32,384 nucleotides of DNA from Stramenopiles sp. TOSAG23-2 (lineage: Eukaryota; Sar): the NCBI GenBank assembly GCA_900128395.1, contig LT649363.1:1-32384 (forward strand). Direction: 5' to 3'. Under the pieces are notes generated by a model that saw nothing but the letters and a program-made list of their open reading frames with translations, did not search any database and had not been told where the DNA came from. Within the stretch, counting starts at the first letter, position 1; the number at the start of each line of letters is the position of its first letter. Shown here one piece after another: positions 1-8,970 of the stretch. The position numbers and the translations under genes are program-made.

Positions 1-1079
1 GAAGATACCTCTGTTGGCGCGACAAAAAATTGGCGGGGTATTACCTCCTCAGCAGACGGGACAAAGCTGGCAGCGACTGTTCAAGACGGCAACATATGGA
101 CCTCCAGCAACAGCGGTGCGACTTGGACGGTAGATACCTCCGTTGGTGCTACGAAAAATTGGCGGGGTATTACCTCCTCGGCAGACGGAACGAAGCTGGC
201 GGCGGTTGTGAATAATGGCAACATATGGACCTCCAGCAACAGCGGTGCGACCTGGACGGAAGATACCTCCGTTGGTGCGACGAAAGCTTGGTATGGTATC
301 ACCTCCTCGGCTAATGGGACGAAGCTGGCGGCAGCTGTGAGTTGGGGCAACATATGGACCTCCATTGAATGTCCTGCTGGTAACCGCCATACCCCTGGGC
401 TTTGTAAGCCATGGACTACGTGTTCTACAGCGGTGCGACCTGGACGGAAGATACCTCCGTTGGTGCGACTAAAGATTGGTGGGCTATTACCTCCTCGGCA
501 GATGGAACGAAGCTGGCGGCAGGTGCGTGGAATGGCAATATATGGACACTTGACACAACACCAACAACAGACACAAGTAGTTCCACAACCAACGACTTAG
601 AAATATGTGAGTTCGGATTTTTTAAAGATGAAACCGGTACGTGTGTACACGAAAGCACCAGTTTAGATAATTCTGACAATACATATGCCTATATAAATGA
701 TGAAAACTGGTATCATGAAGATTTATTAAAATATTATAATGCGTGGGACGAAGAAGAATTTAAAGATAACCCGCCAAATGTAGTGACCGATATAGCAGGT
801 GTACAAGCCTCATTTGAACAACAAATTGAAAATATAGAAAATAGCTATTTAGATAATACCCCAGATAGCCGATTTGTACAAATTAATCATGAATACGATG
901 GGATAGAAATGGATATTCTAGGAAATTATGATGATACTATGACAGAAGAAGAAAAACTGGCTGAACTGGAACGTTTGAAAAAGCTATATAAAGAAGACCT
1001 TGTAGAAGATGAATCGTTTAGGACGAATGGGAAAATTTATAGTTACGAACCATCATATGTTGAATTTGAGCGGTTGTGA
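1..1079 (+). CDS. BNR/Asp-box-like repeat protein, 5'-partial, with frame break
   Basis: The gene is open from the first base, so its start lies outside the window. Frame 1 encodes near-identical 43-residue repeats (129 bp, starting at 1, 130 and 259) built around SGATWTEDTS, GITSSADGTKLAA and GNIWTS, the kind of motif seen in BNR/Asp-box beta-propellers. A fourth repeat starts at 447 in frame 3. Between them, about 63 bases replace four (net +59), adding a cysteine-bearing stretch (ECPAGNRHTPG) and breaking the frame. The frame-3 tail, about 600-1079, is AT-rich, acidic, has CEFGFFKDETGTC and a Glu/Lys coiled-coil-like end, and stops with TGA. The repeat part is clearly more GC-rich than its tail and neighbours. 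A role in adhesion or as a virion fibre is a guess. The break means either a pseudogene, an unusual tiny intron or an assembly error. Confidence 0.6.
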
Positions 1080-1569
1080 AATATTAGACTAAAATATTTA
1101 ATAAATAATCCCGTTTTATTAGCAAATGTGAAGTTAAGGGAAAGTTATATAAACTTGTTGATATTAATACCCTGGACCCTGGAAATTCTTACCAATTATA
1201 TTGGTAAATAATAAAATAGAATAACAATAAGTATAGCGAGATAATAGGCCAGCATATTTAACAGGCGATTACTGTTAGGAATGCTTAGGTATAATGTAAA
1301 TAGTGGGACACAGCATTACGTATGCTCAAAAATAAAATCTTTAATCCAACTCCAACTCTAAAAGATAATAATTATTATTATTTTTGATGAACATAGATAA
1401 CCACCCGGAATATCGCACGCAAACGCACAAACAAGAACCGAAACAGATAACGAGCCGTATATTCAACAAAATATATTGGAAAGCACGAATAAAAAACACA
1501 TTTACAATCGCATATTGAAACAACATTTACTTTTCGCCAAACACCAAAACAAACTTTAAATTGACTACC
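1080..1569. other. intergenic region, AT-rich
   Basis: I see no convincing gene here. A small perfect stem-loop (TTACCAA, five-base loop, TTGGTAA) lies at 1189-1207 and could mark the 3' end of the upstream transcript. The last 60 bases before the leucine-rich-repeat gene are A/C-rich, as expected for a 5' leader. Confidence 0.5.
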
Positions 1570-2493
1570 ATGTCCAGCAGCAGCTCCCGACCACGAAAAA
1601 AAAGGAAAATTGAGCAGCCGAAAATTGACTGGAAGAAGTTGAAAAAAATTATCGGTGCGAAGATAGTAAAAAAACTACAATCTCCCAGTAAAACAGATAA
1701 TGGAAAATTAAACTTGAGTAAAAAAAATCTTACAGCAGACGATTGTAAGTTGCTGGCACCTGCTATTATCCATTATGGCAAAATTTTAAAAGAAAAAACA
1801 GAGGGTTCAGTGTCCGGCTGGTCCAATCTCAATTTATCGTTTAATAAAATTGGCGACGAAGGTTGTAAAAACTTGGTTGATATTTTGAAACACCACAAGG
1901 GAGGAAACAACCGCTTTTTTTTCCTAAACCTACGTAGCAACAACATTACCGCAGAAGGCTGTAAATACATAAATGTGTTTGCTGATTTGGACGCTAGCCA
2001 TACTGAAACCATATTTAACATCAGCGACAATAATATTGGTGACGAAGGTGTAAAAATGCTCTTAAGTGGAAGTTGCGAGGTTGAGAATACCGCTTTACAG
2101 TTTAACAATGTTGGTTTGACAAATAAAGGGTTGAAATATTTACTTGTTAATATTGACCAAAGCGAATACGGATACGCTCGTAAAATTGAAATGGCAAACA
2201 ATAATTTGACTGACAAATGTGAGGAAAATATGTTGGATTTTATAAAATGTTCAAATAGTTTGCCTATGAATATTTCTGGTAATAAATTTTCTACAAAAGT
2301 TCAAAGAAGATTTAAAGCCTGTTTCGGTGCTAAATTACGTTTCAGTGAAAGTGAAAGCACATTAAAAGATTTTAAATGTGATTACAAAAGAAAAATTACA
2401 AAAAAAGAAATGAAACTTTTTGAAAGCGACGACGAGGACGAAGAAAGCAGCGAAGAAGAGGAAAGTAGCGAGGAAGAAAGCAGTGAAGAATAG
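1570..2493 (+). CDS. Leucine-rich-repeat protein (ribonuclease-inhibitor type)
   Basis: The ATG at 1570 is preferred to an in-frame TTG at 1561, giving 307 residues. The N-terminus is Ser- and Lys/Arg-rich (RPRKKRKIE, a possible nuclear localisation signal). The body holds repeats of the type LNLSFNKIGDEGCKNL, LNLRSNNITAEGC, FNISDNNIGDEGVKML and LQFNNVGLTNKGLKYL, matching the ribonuclease-inhibitor-like LRR consensus (LxLxxNxIxxxG), which usually forms a protein-binding solenoid. The C-terminus is a Ser/Glu/Asp acidic run. The gene converges on the capsid gene with only 38 bases between stop codons, and AATAAA-like signals lie in that gap. Such tight packing is virus-like, but LRR proteins of this kind are common in protists, so the gene may be viral or captured from a host. 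The partner is unknown. Confidence 0.75.
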   Translation: MSSSSSRPRKKRKIEQPKIDWKKLKKIIGAKIVKKLQSPSKTDNGKLNLSKKNLTADDCKLLAPAIIHYGKILKEKTEGSVSGWSNLNLSFNKIGDEGCKNLVDILKHHKGGNNRFFFLNLRSNNITAEGCKYINVFADLDASHTETIFNISDNNIGDEGVKMLLSGSCEVENTALQFNNVGLTNKGLKYLLVNIDQSEYGYARKIEMANNNLTDKCEENMLDFIKCSNSLPMNISGNKFSTKVQRRFKACFGAKLRFSESESTLKDFKCDYKRKITKKEMKLFESDDEDEESSEEEESSEEESSEE

Positions 2494-2531
2494 TATTTAT
2501 AAAAACAATAAAAACTATTCAATATTAAAAT

Positions 2532-4001
2532 TTATGAACCGCTAATAATTACATTACCATCTTTCATAGTCATCATTCTTTCACATTCCGCCCACAAAAA
2601 CAAGTCATATTTACCATTTTTCTGTAAAGTTCGTCCTCTAGTTTGTCGCCATACAACAGGATTATTGCTGTCAATCGCCGTTCCCATGCCTGGTTCATTT
2701 TCACTACCTTTACTTAGATTTATACCATAATAATGTCCCACGCCATTTAATTCATTGAATTGATAACCAAAAATAGTGTGATTGTTTCCAAAGTTCTGTG
2801 AAATATCAGCATTGTACAAAGTTGCTGGAGTGACACTTGTTTGACCTTCAAAACTACTCATTCCTACAGGAACATTATGGATTGCGCCTGCCTCACACTC
2901 AGATAATTCCTGCCAAATTCTAGAATCCATGTCAATTGGACTAGGATAAACAGGGTGATTGTTAATAGTAAGTTGGACGGTTTCGTCACTACTCATAGTT
3001 GCTTCACTTACAAAGTTTCCAGCAATATTATTTGCTGGAACTTGTGGAGAAGCAGCAAAATTAGGTTGAGGAGTGACTGCCGCAAATATTTTACGAACAA
3101 TTTGATTATTTAATCCCAAAACTTGGCTAGTTTCTTGTTGGGTTTTTTGACCAGCAGCAACTGTAATTGCTGGAAATGCGTTTGAAATTTTAACATTCAC
3201 ATTATCGGTATAAGTTAAACTAAGTCCTTTTGCCATTTCTGCTTGTAATTTTTCCATGACTGGCACCTCATCTGGTTGATCATCAAAATAAATTAAGTCA
3301 CAAACTAATTTCATTTTTTCTTCAACAATCTTGTTTCCAGCAACAAAATTAAATCCAGACAAAGTAGTTATACGATTACCAGCTCTATCTGGTGCGAAAT
3401 CTAGAACCACACTAAACTGACCTAACAAACCTAGTGGTAATTGTAATTGCGACATCATTGGGAACAAATCTGACAAGTAAATTCTAAATTCAGGTGTTGT
3501 TGCCGCTGTTGTACCTAGTTTAAAGGCACTATTTATTGCGAAATTACCTGTAGCAACTATATCTACACCATTTATATTTTTGTCTAAACTATATTGGCCT
3601 TGTACACCATTACTTCCGGTCTCAACCATGAAGTCTTGTATCCCACCCGTTCTAGTAGGCATCACCTGGCGTCTTTTAGATGGCACCCTGTACCATGATT
3701 TTAAACTGATATAACTATTTACATCACGGGTTTGAGCAATTACATTATTTTCATACATTAATGTAGCTGTTTCAATACAACCAGTTATTCCAGCAAATAA
3801 TGGAAGATTTCTTGAAGCATCCACTGCTGTTAAACTAATTGTAATGTAAGCATTATTGTCCAATATACCGCTTCTAGGTAGATTTAATCTACAAGTTTCA
3901 TCGGTAAATGATTGTGGTTCAACTACTCTAGTTTCAACATTTACAGACTGACCTAAATTATCCGGCTTTCCGCCAACTTTTAAAACACTAGCAATACTCA
4001 T
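2532..4001 (-). CDS. MCP: Polinton-like virus major capsid protein (putative double jelly-roll)
   Basis: This 489-residue protein has the pattern I associate with polinton-like virus and virophage-type major capsid proteins. An N-terminal strand block (LNLPRSGILDNNAYITISL) is followed by LPLFAGITGCIE and a VNSYISLKSWYRVPSKRR segment. Next comes LFPMMSQLQLPLGLLGQ, like the conserved capsid stretch 'LFPxL...LPLxL', and then VVLDFAPDRAGNR. The C-terminal half has more beta-rich, Asn/Gly-rich loops, ending MMTMKDGNVIISGS. The length is in the usual range. Known members trimerise into hexon capsomers of an icosahedral shell. The gene is intact from ATG to TAA with no internal stop, which suggests a recent insertion or selection. 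It is the last of three minus-strand genes, with an A/T-rich upstream region (4002-4080). The family assignment is from motif pattern only. Confidence 0.82.
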   Translation of the reverse strand: MSIASVLKVGGKPDNLGQSVNVETRVVEPQSFTDETCRLNLPRSGILDNNAYITISLTAVDASRNLPLFAGITGCIETATLMYENNVIAQTRDVNSYISLKSWYRVPSKRRQVMPTRTGGIQDFMVETGSNGVQGQYSLDKNINGVDIVATGNFAINSAFKLGTTAATTPEFRIYLSDLFPMMSQLQLPLGLLGQFSVVLDFAPDRAGNRITTLSGFNFVAGNKIVEEKMKLVCDLIYFDDQPDEVPVMEKLQAEMAKGLSLTYTDNVNVKISNAFPAITVAAGQKTQQETSQVLGLNNQIVRKIFAAVTPQPNFAASPQVPANNIAGNFVSEATMSSDETVQLTINNHPVYPSPIDMDSRIWQELSECEAGAIHNVPVGMSSFEGQTSVTPATLYNADISQNFGNNHTIFGYQFNELNGVGHYYGINLSKGSENEPGMGTAIDSNNPVVWRQTRGRTLQKNGKYDLFLWAECERMMTMKDGNVIISGS

Positions 4002-4134
4002 TTGTTATACCGAAAGAAAATATTTTACTAAAGTTAAACTTTATATTTCTTGTATAAAGTTTAATTTATGGGGATGGATGGGGGACTACAACTCATTTAC
4101 CTACGGCTTTTACTCTATAAAATACACAAATATT

Positions 4135-4290
4135 TTATTCTACAGTAGTTGCCGAACCATTGCCGCCCAGAATTAGGACACTTCTATGTAGCATATATGT
4201 ATAAATACTGTTAGGTGAACTACCATTTAATGTAGAGCGGATACGATGAGTAAATGGACGACCACGCATATTTGCTCCATATCTTCAAAT
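4135..4290 (-). pseudogene. Out-of-frame C-terminal tail of the adjacent virion protein
   Basis: Downstream of the apparent stop of the virion gene, a different minus-strand reading frame stays open from about 4288 to a TAA at 4135-4137. It encodes a basic, structured-looking tail starting YGANMRGRPFTHRIRS. The annotated frame degenerates at the same place into a hydrophobic end (ICVVVHLLIVSALH) that looks unlike the rest of the protein. This fits a single-base frameshift around 4280-4288. A sequencing error, a pseudogene or a programmed shift are all possible. A separate short gene starting at the internal ATG is less likely. Confidence 0.5.
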
Positions 4291-5495
4291 ATCTGCTCTG
4301 CTTCTAACTCAATAAAACAAGTTAAGGGCTGTAGCAATGGGCTAAATTCAGTTTCATTATTACCCAAAACTACATTCATACCGTTTGGGAGAGGTTGTGG
4401 ACCTTGATAATCGTTTCGTAACAAGATGTAGGGTTTATTTGAAAAACCTTCTCTTACATTAAATGATTTTATTTCTACTGGACCAGTTGAATTTGGGTAT
4501 TTTTCCGTCATGTTAAACAAGTTATTACCTCTGTAACGTGGAACATTATAAAATGGTGCTGGGATGCCAGTTGTATTAATATGGTCAGCGTTATATAGTC
4601 CTAACCCAACATTATTATTAACATTGTCTATTCCAAATCGTATGGGGGTCCCTTGTGGACTGGAACTAGGTGCTGCTGCTGGTGAAAAGAGATATGGTAG
4701 TGTATTTACTATTGGAACAGCATTTGTTAATTCACAAACAATTCTATTATTAGAAATATCAAAAGATTTAACAGTAGATAAAATGCTCCATTCTATATCA
4801 CCTCCATCATCAATATTACTGTAAAGAACATTCATTCCAGTTAAAGCTTTAAAACTAGATGTATAATTAGAATAATCAGTATTCAGTGGTAAAAGCATGC
4901 CTGATGGGTCTGAGTCACCGGCAGTAGATAAATGAATTTTTTTTAAATTCTGTAAAAGCCCTGAATCAGTTACAAATACTCCTCCTTCATCTTCTAGACC
5001 AAAAACTACAAAGCATTTAGATATATCAGCCGATAAAACATCTATTTGACTATTAATTTCAGGAGGATTAGCACCAATTCCGTTGTCAAAATCAGTTGAA
5101 TAACCAATTGGATTATAAGTAGCATCATTTATAGGTATTTTACGGTTTGCTGCTTGACTACCATAACCAGGTGCTGGAAGTTGTACAGGAAGTGTATTTG
5201 TCTTACTACCATTGTTATTATTTAAATAAAATCCAACTTCTAAAACTACTTTATTATCCACGTATGGTTTCTTCACGCCATTTATCTGAGGATTTGTTCT
5301 CGTAAATTCTAAAACATCAGGACTTCCAATACCTTCGGATTCTATAGCCACACTTTGAACTGATACTTGGTCCCCGGGCTTCAAATTAAATGGTGTAATA
5401 TCACTAGTATAAATAGAATTATACTCTTCGTTTTGGGATAAAATAGTAGAATTTGCCCTATTACACTCAATTAAATACGTTTGTTGTAAATTCAT
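4227..5495 (-). CDS. Probable minor capsid / penton-like virion protein of the PLV
   Basis: This 422-residue reading frame starts at an ATG preceded by AT-rich sequence and lies 42 bases downstream of the zinc-finger gene on the same strand. The N-terminus (ECNRANSTILSQNEEYNS, then PFNLKPGDQVSVQSVAIESEG and a DVLEFTR segment) resembles a 'CNRxNS ... W/L-xPGDxIxVxxAxIxxxG' pattern that I associate with virion proteins of algal viruses and polinton-like viruses. The body is rich in Asn, Pro and Gly and predicted to be beta-rich, with no signal peptide or membrane segment. Its position directly upstream of the capsid gene supports a structural role. Whether it is the penton (single jelly-roll) is inference. 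The final 14 or so residues are probably frameshift product; the natural C-terminus seems to continue in another frame to 4135. Confidence 0.65.
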   Translation of the reverse strand: MNLQQTYLIECNRANSTILSQNEEYNSIYTSDITPFNLKPGDQVSVQSVAIESEGIGSPDVLEFTRTNPQINGVKKPYVDNKVVLEVGFYLNNNNGSKTNTLPVQLPAPGYGSQAANRKIPINDATYNPIGYSTDFDNGIGANPPEINSQIDVLSADISKCFVVFGLEDEGGVFVTDSGLLQNLKKIHLSTAGDSDPSGMLLPLNTDYSNYTSSFKALTGMNVLYSNIDDGGDIEWSILSTVKSFDISNNRIVCELTNAVPIVNTLPYLFSPAAAPSSSPQGTPIRFGIDNVNNNVGLGLYNADHINTTGIPAPFYNVPRYRGNNLFNMTEKYPNSTGPVEIKSFNVREGFSNKPYILLRNDYQGPQPLPNGMNVVLGNNETEFSPLLQPLTCFIELEAEQIFEDMEQICVVVHLLIVSALH

Positions 5496-5537
5496 AATAT
5501 ATAATACAAATAAATTAAAATTAGTATAAAAACATGT

Positions 5538-7781
5538 TTAACTAGGTTGTTTTACACCAGGAAGCGGAACGTATGTATAATCAACTACATCTCCAATGTG
5601 TTCACTGTCGCTGTTGTATATTTTATTCTTACATCCTTCTACTACATAATGTCCCTCTTCAATAAAATAATACCCTGTTTTCTTAAAATTTTTTGATTTT
5701 TCGCACTCTATTATGTCGTATGGCTTCTTCCACATTTTTATTTTTCTTATTTTGTCCTTTTGTTTTATTTTTGCTTCTTCTTTTAACAATTTTGTCATGT
5801 CAACATGTTCTTTCTTGTTGTCTTCATCTTCAATTTCTTGTTCTAATTTATCTATTTCTTCCTGTATTTCATCCTGTTTTTCACTATTCCACTCGTAGTC
5901 ATAATCTGAATCTTCATTCTGCTCAGATTCGTTATATAAATCTTGTATTTCTTGCTTTAATTGACAAATTTTTTCTAGTTTTATCTGCTTTTGTTCTTCT
6001 TTTTTTTGTAATTTTAATTGTTTTTCTTTTTCTATTTTCTCTTTTTTTTTTTCTAACTTCATGTAAGCCACTTCTATTTCATACGTGTCTTTTACATTCG
6101 GTTCTGCTAGATAAGGCGTTTCTTCTTCTTCTTCTTCTACTTCTTCTTCGCTTTTATTCTCGTTTTCGCTAGAAGCACTTGTATTAGACAATTCATCATC
6201 TTTTTGAGTTTTTAATTTCACTTCTTTTTTTTCAACAACATCATATACTAATTCACCGTCAATAATTTCGCCTTTTCGTTTTCCGCGTCTGCTGTAAATA
6301 ATATCGTTGTAAATAGTTTTAAAATCTCTCAACATTTGTTCGTCTTTAAAATTTTCTAGCCAATCGTTTGTTTCTACATTAAATGGACGCATTTTATACC
6401 TAATTTTTATGACATTAGATTTTGTTTGTGGAACTAATGCGATAAAAATAAAGTTTGGATGATAAAAATTTGGTCCGTCACGTCCTACATCAACGTCACA
6501 CCCAACTATTTCATCGTTTTCGTTGTAAATGTATTTACCACCATAATTTTTGTATATTGCTTCACGGAATTTGTTGCCACGTGTAAAACTAGTTTTTGGA
6601 GCTGGTTGTGGAACTAATCGTTGTAAGCATGCGTGCTTTACATTATATGGTTGCCGACCATTTGGTTCATCTACTTCTGTTCGTGCTCTTGTGTGTCTAG
6701 CTTCATGTGGATACGCTATATCATATATGTTAAACAAATTGCGGTATTCTTCTCGTTCAACTTCTAGCATTTCAAACTCATCATTATCAAAAGAACTAAA
6801 TTTTGCTTGTTTTGGGTCAGGAATATAAACGCCATCTTTCATTTCACCTTTTCTTCTGCCATTTTTATCGTAAATCACGTCACTGTCTTCAAGCTTATAA
6901 TATAACACCCTGCTCGTGTTGTAAAATCGTTTTTTTTTACAATTATACATACGGATATCCCATTTTAGCTTCTTTCGTAGTTCTTTTTTTGTCATAAACT
7001 TGTAAAATCGTTTATATCTTGTTAAGTGATATCCAACGACTTCACCGCTTAAATCACAAATTTTAAAACCCCTTTCGTCTCTGTTTCCCACAAACAAATT
7101 TTGGCACTTTTCATTAATTCGCACGTATTTTGTTTTTATATTGTGAACCACAATCTTCCGAATATTACAATATTTGCTGACATTAACGTTTTTTAAGTCA
7201 ATCGGTGGTTTTCGTTTTGACATTAAATCAATTTTATATACTTCCAATGAGTCTTTATACGTTTTAATATCTTGTTTCAACAAGTTCAATTTTTCTTCGT
7301 AATCGCTAGGTAATTTTTTCATGCCTGTGCTTTTCTTTTTTTCCTTCAGCATTGCTCGCCATTCGTTTGCTTTCTTTTGGTGCTTTAATGTTTTGTTGTG
7401 TGCTTTTAAATTTGAACGACTGGTTACTTTCTTATCACAAGAATAACAATAAAACGTTGGTGTGTAAATTGACATACTATTTTCGTCGCAAAATTGCTCA
7501 AGACGTAGCATCGCTTTTTCGTTTTTCCAAAAGCATCGTGTTATTTTATCGTTGGATAACTTTTTCCAACCCTTCTCATATTTGCTAGGCTCTCCCATTT
7601 TAGACGGTTCAATATACGCTTCATATTCCATGATATTTGAAGCATCGTAGTCCGTAAAGTGACAGTGAAGAAATGCATTACGCTTTAGTTCCAAATATTC
7701 GGCGGTGACTCGATCTGATGCATGTTCTGTTGATAAATTTTTCTCAGTAATTTTCCCTGACAATGTTGCTAATGATGCCAT
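5538..7781 (-). CDS. C2H2 zinc-finger and coiled-coil protein of the viral block
   Basis: This is a 747-residue, strongly charged protein of no family I recognise. It has a U1-like zinc finger, C-x2-C-x12-H-x5-H, at about residues 112-134 (YCYSCDKK, then KAHNKTLKH). Beta-hairpin-like modules of the form 'IY-x-D-x-G-xx-x-G-x-x-x-DG' recur four times: near 300-323 (IYDKNGRRKGEMKDGVYI), 418-440, 490-513 (IYSRRGKRKGEIIDGELVY) and 718-742. A Ser/Glu run and a long Lys/Glu coiled coil occupy about 515-690. The ATG at 7781 has no competing upstream start. It leads the minus-strand gene block and may be co-expressed with the two virion genes. A nucleic-acid-binding or virion-core role is plausible from the finger and charge, but unproven. 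Confidence 0.7.
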   Translation of the reverse strand: MASLATLSGKITEKNLSTEHASDRVTAEYLELKRNAFLHCHFTDYDASNIMEYEAYIEPSKMGEPSKYEKGWKKLSNDKITRCFWKNEKAMLRLEQFCDENSMSIYTPTFYCYSCDKKVTSRSNLKAHNKTLKHQKKANEWRAMLKEKKKSTGMKKLPSDYEEKLNLLKQDIKTYKDSLEVYKIDLMSKRKPPIDLKNVNVSKYCNIRKIVVHNIKTKYVRINEKCQNLFVGNRDERGFKICDLSGEVVGYHLTRYKRFYKFMTKKELRKKLKWDIRMYNCKKKRFYNTSRVLYYKLEDSDVIYDKNGRRKGEMKDGVYIPDPKQAKFSSFDNDEFEMLEVEREEYRNLFNIYDIAYPHEARHTRARTEVDEPNGRQPYNVKHACLQRLVPQPAPKTSFTRGNKFREAIYKNYGGKYIYNENDEIVGCDVDVGRDGPNFYHPNFIFIALVPQTKSNVIKIRYKMRPFNVETNDWLENFKDEQMLRDFKTIYNDIIYSRRGKRKGEIIDGELVYDVVEKKEVKLKTQKDDELSNTSASSENENKSEEEVEEEEEETPYLAEPNVKDTYEIEVAYMKLEKKKEKIEKEKQLKLQKKEEQKQIKLEKICQLKQEIQDLYNESEQNEDSDYDYEWNSEKQDEIQEEIDKLEQEIEDEDNKKEHVDMTKLLKEEAKIKQKDKIRKIKMWKKPYDIIECEKSKNFKKTGYYFIEEGHYVVEGCKNKIYNSDSEHIGDVVDYTYVPLPGVKQPS

Positions 7782-8112
7782 GATGATTGTTGTGGCGATT
7801 GAAAATAAATAATTTATTTATATCCTGAATAAATGTGTGTTTTTATTTTGGTGGAGTTTCCGTCAATTTTACGTTTATAGTTTGACGACACGTGTTGCTA
7901 CTTATTTATTCATTTTTATTTAAATAATTATATGTTTACTATAAAATTATTTATTGGACGATGTTATTTTTATATGGCTTTAAAAGGGAAAACAATAAAA
8001 GTTGTTTTTGGTGATTTTTGATAGATTTTACATGGTATAGCATTAAGTATTTTAAATATTATAAATAAACAATAAAAAAATACTTAGAGTTATATTAATT
8101 ACTATAATTATA
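7782..8112. promoter_or_regulatory. AT-rich divergent spacer between viral genes
   Basis: This 331-base gap separates the minus-strand block from the plus-strand gene at 8113 and must contain both promoters if both are expressed. It holds TATA-like runs (for example around 7805-7820) and one copy, at about 8006-8030, of the TTTTTGGTGATTTTTGATAG repeat that recurs at 8979 and 9385. No specific promoter motif can be proved. Confidence 0.4.
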
Positions 8113-8589
8113 ATGAAAAAATTAACTCCAGAAGTTGTTGAACGTCTATTAGCATTGGCTAATATATTAACACCAGAAGTAGTAGAAAAACTACTACAAG
8201 ATAGAGTAGCAGAAAAGCCTACAAAAAAATCCTATATGGCAAAACTAGCAAAAAAAACAATTTGTTATAAGAAGTTTGTAGATGAAATCAAGTTACCAGA
8301 TAATCCTATGGAATCATTATATGATGAAAAACAAGTTGATTTTTATTCGTATGTCATATTAAATTATATAAAAAAATATAAATATATTCCCATCTTTTGT
8401 AGTGCTATAAAAAACAATAAAATGTATAAAATATATAATGGAACAACATGGGAAGAAAAAGAAGATTTAAACGATATTATTGATAAAATATGTAAACTAC
8501 TTTTAGTTAAAGGATTTCAACAATGGGAAAAAAAGAATCCTGATTTCCAAAAAAATCAAAAAAAAAACGATAAATTTAAGGATATATAG
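8113..8589 (+). CDS. Small lysine-rich protein with giant-virus-like C-terminal module
   Basis: The product has 158 residues, starting MKKLTPEVVERLLALAN, and the first 35 residues contain two similar 'LTPEVVE-x-LL' units. The segment IPIFCSAIKNNKMYKIYNG-TTWEEK followed by a helix (DIIDKICKLL) resembles the 'N-x-N-IY-x-x-x-x-G-x-W' module found at the C-termini of some KilA-N/Bro-like and other accessory proteins of nucleocytoplasmic large DNA viruses. That likeness is by eye. The gene is extremely A-rich. Its 3' end, including the last 16 or so codons and the stop, is repeated in a 163-bp tandem duplication. It is bordered on both sides by the dispersed GGTGATTTTTGATAG repeat. The function is unknown. 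Confidence 0.55.
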   Translation: MKKLTPEVVERLLALANILTPEVVEKLLQDRVAEKPTKKSYMAKLAKKTICYKKFVDEIKLPDNPMESLYDEKQVDFYSYVILNYIKKYKYIPIFCSAIKNNKMYKIYNGTTWEEKEDLNDIIDKICKLLLVKGFQQWEKKNPDFQKNQKKNDKFKDI

Positions 8590-8861
8590 TGTAAAATATT
8601 CTCAGGTATCACATAAAAAATAATGAGGAAAACTTACAAATATACAAATAATTCTTGTAAAAAATGTTCCAACAATTGCGCAAATTATTTTTAAAAAAAG
8701 TCCTGATTTCCAAAAAAATCAAAAAAAAAACGATAAATTTAAGGATATATAGTGTAAAATATTCTCAGGTATCACATAAAAAATAATGAGGAAAACTTAC
8801 AAATATACAAATAATTCTTGTAAAAAATGTTCCAACAATTGCGCAAATTATTTTTAAAAAA
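8538..8861. repeat. 163-bp tandem duplication across the gene end
   Basis: Unit 1 runs 8538-8700 and unit 2 from 8701. They read as essentially identical from TCCTGATTTCCAA to GCGCAAATTATTTTT. Unit 1 carries the last codons of the upstream gene plus its 3' flank; unit 2 repeats them outside the reading frame. The near-identity suggests a recent duplication. Confidence 0.9.
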
Positions 8862-8970
8862 CTTGTTTCATGCCAATAATTTTCATAATTTATTCTAATA
8901 ATTGACACATTAAAACAAGTTATTTTTTATTACAAACTTAAATATTTTTACCTTTGAAACTAGTTATTTT

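Noticed and set aside
5693-6172. Long plus-strand reading frames opposite the 747-residue gene
   Set aside because: They are Leu/Phe-rich translations of the Lys/Glu coiled-coil coding strand and have no independent protein features.
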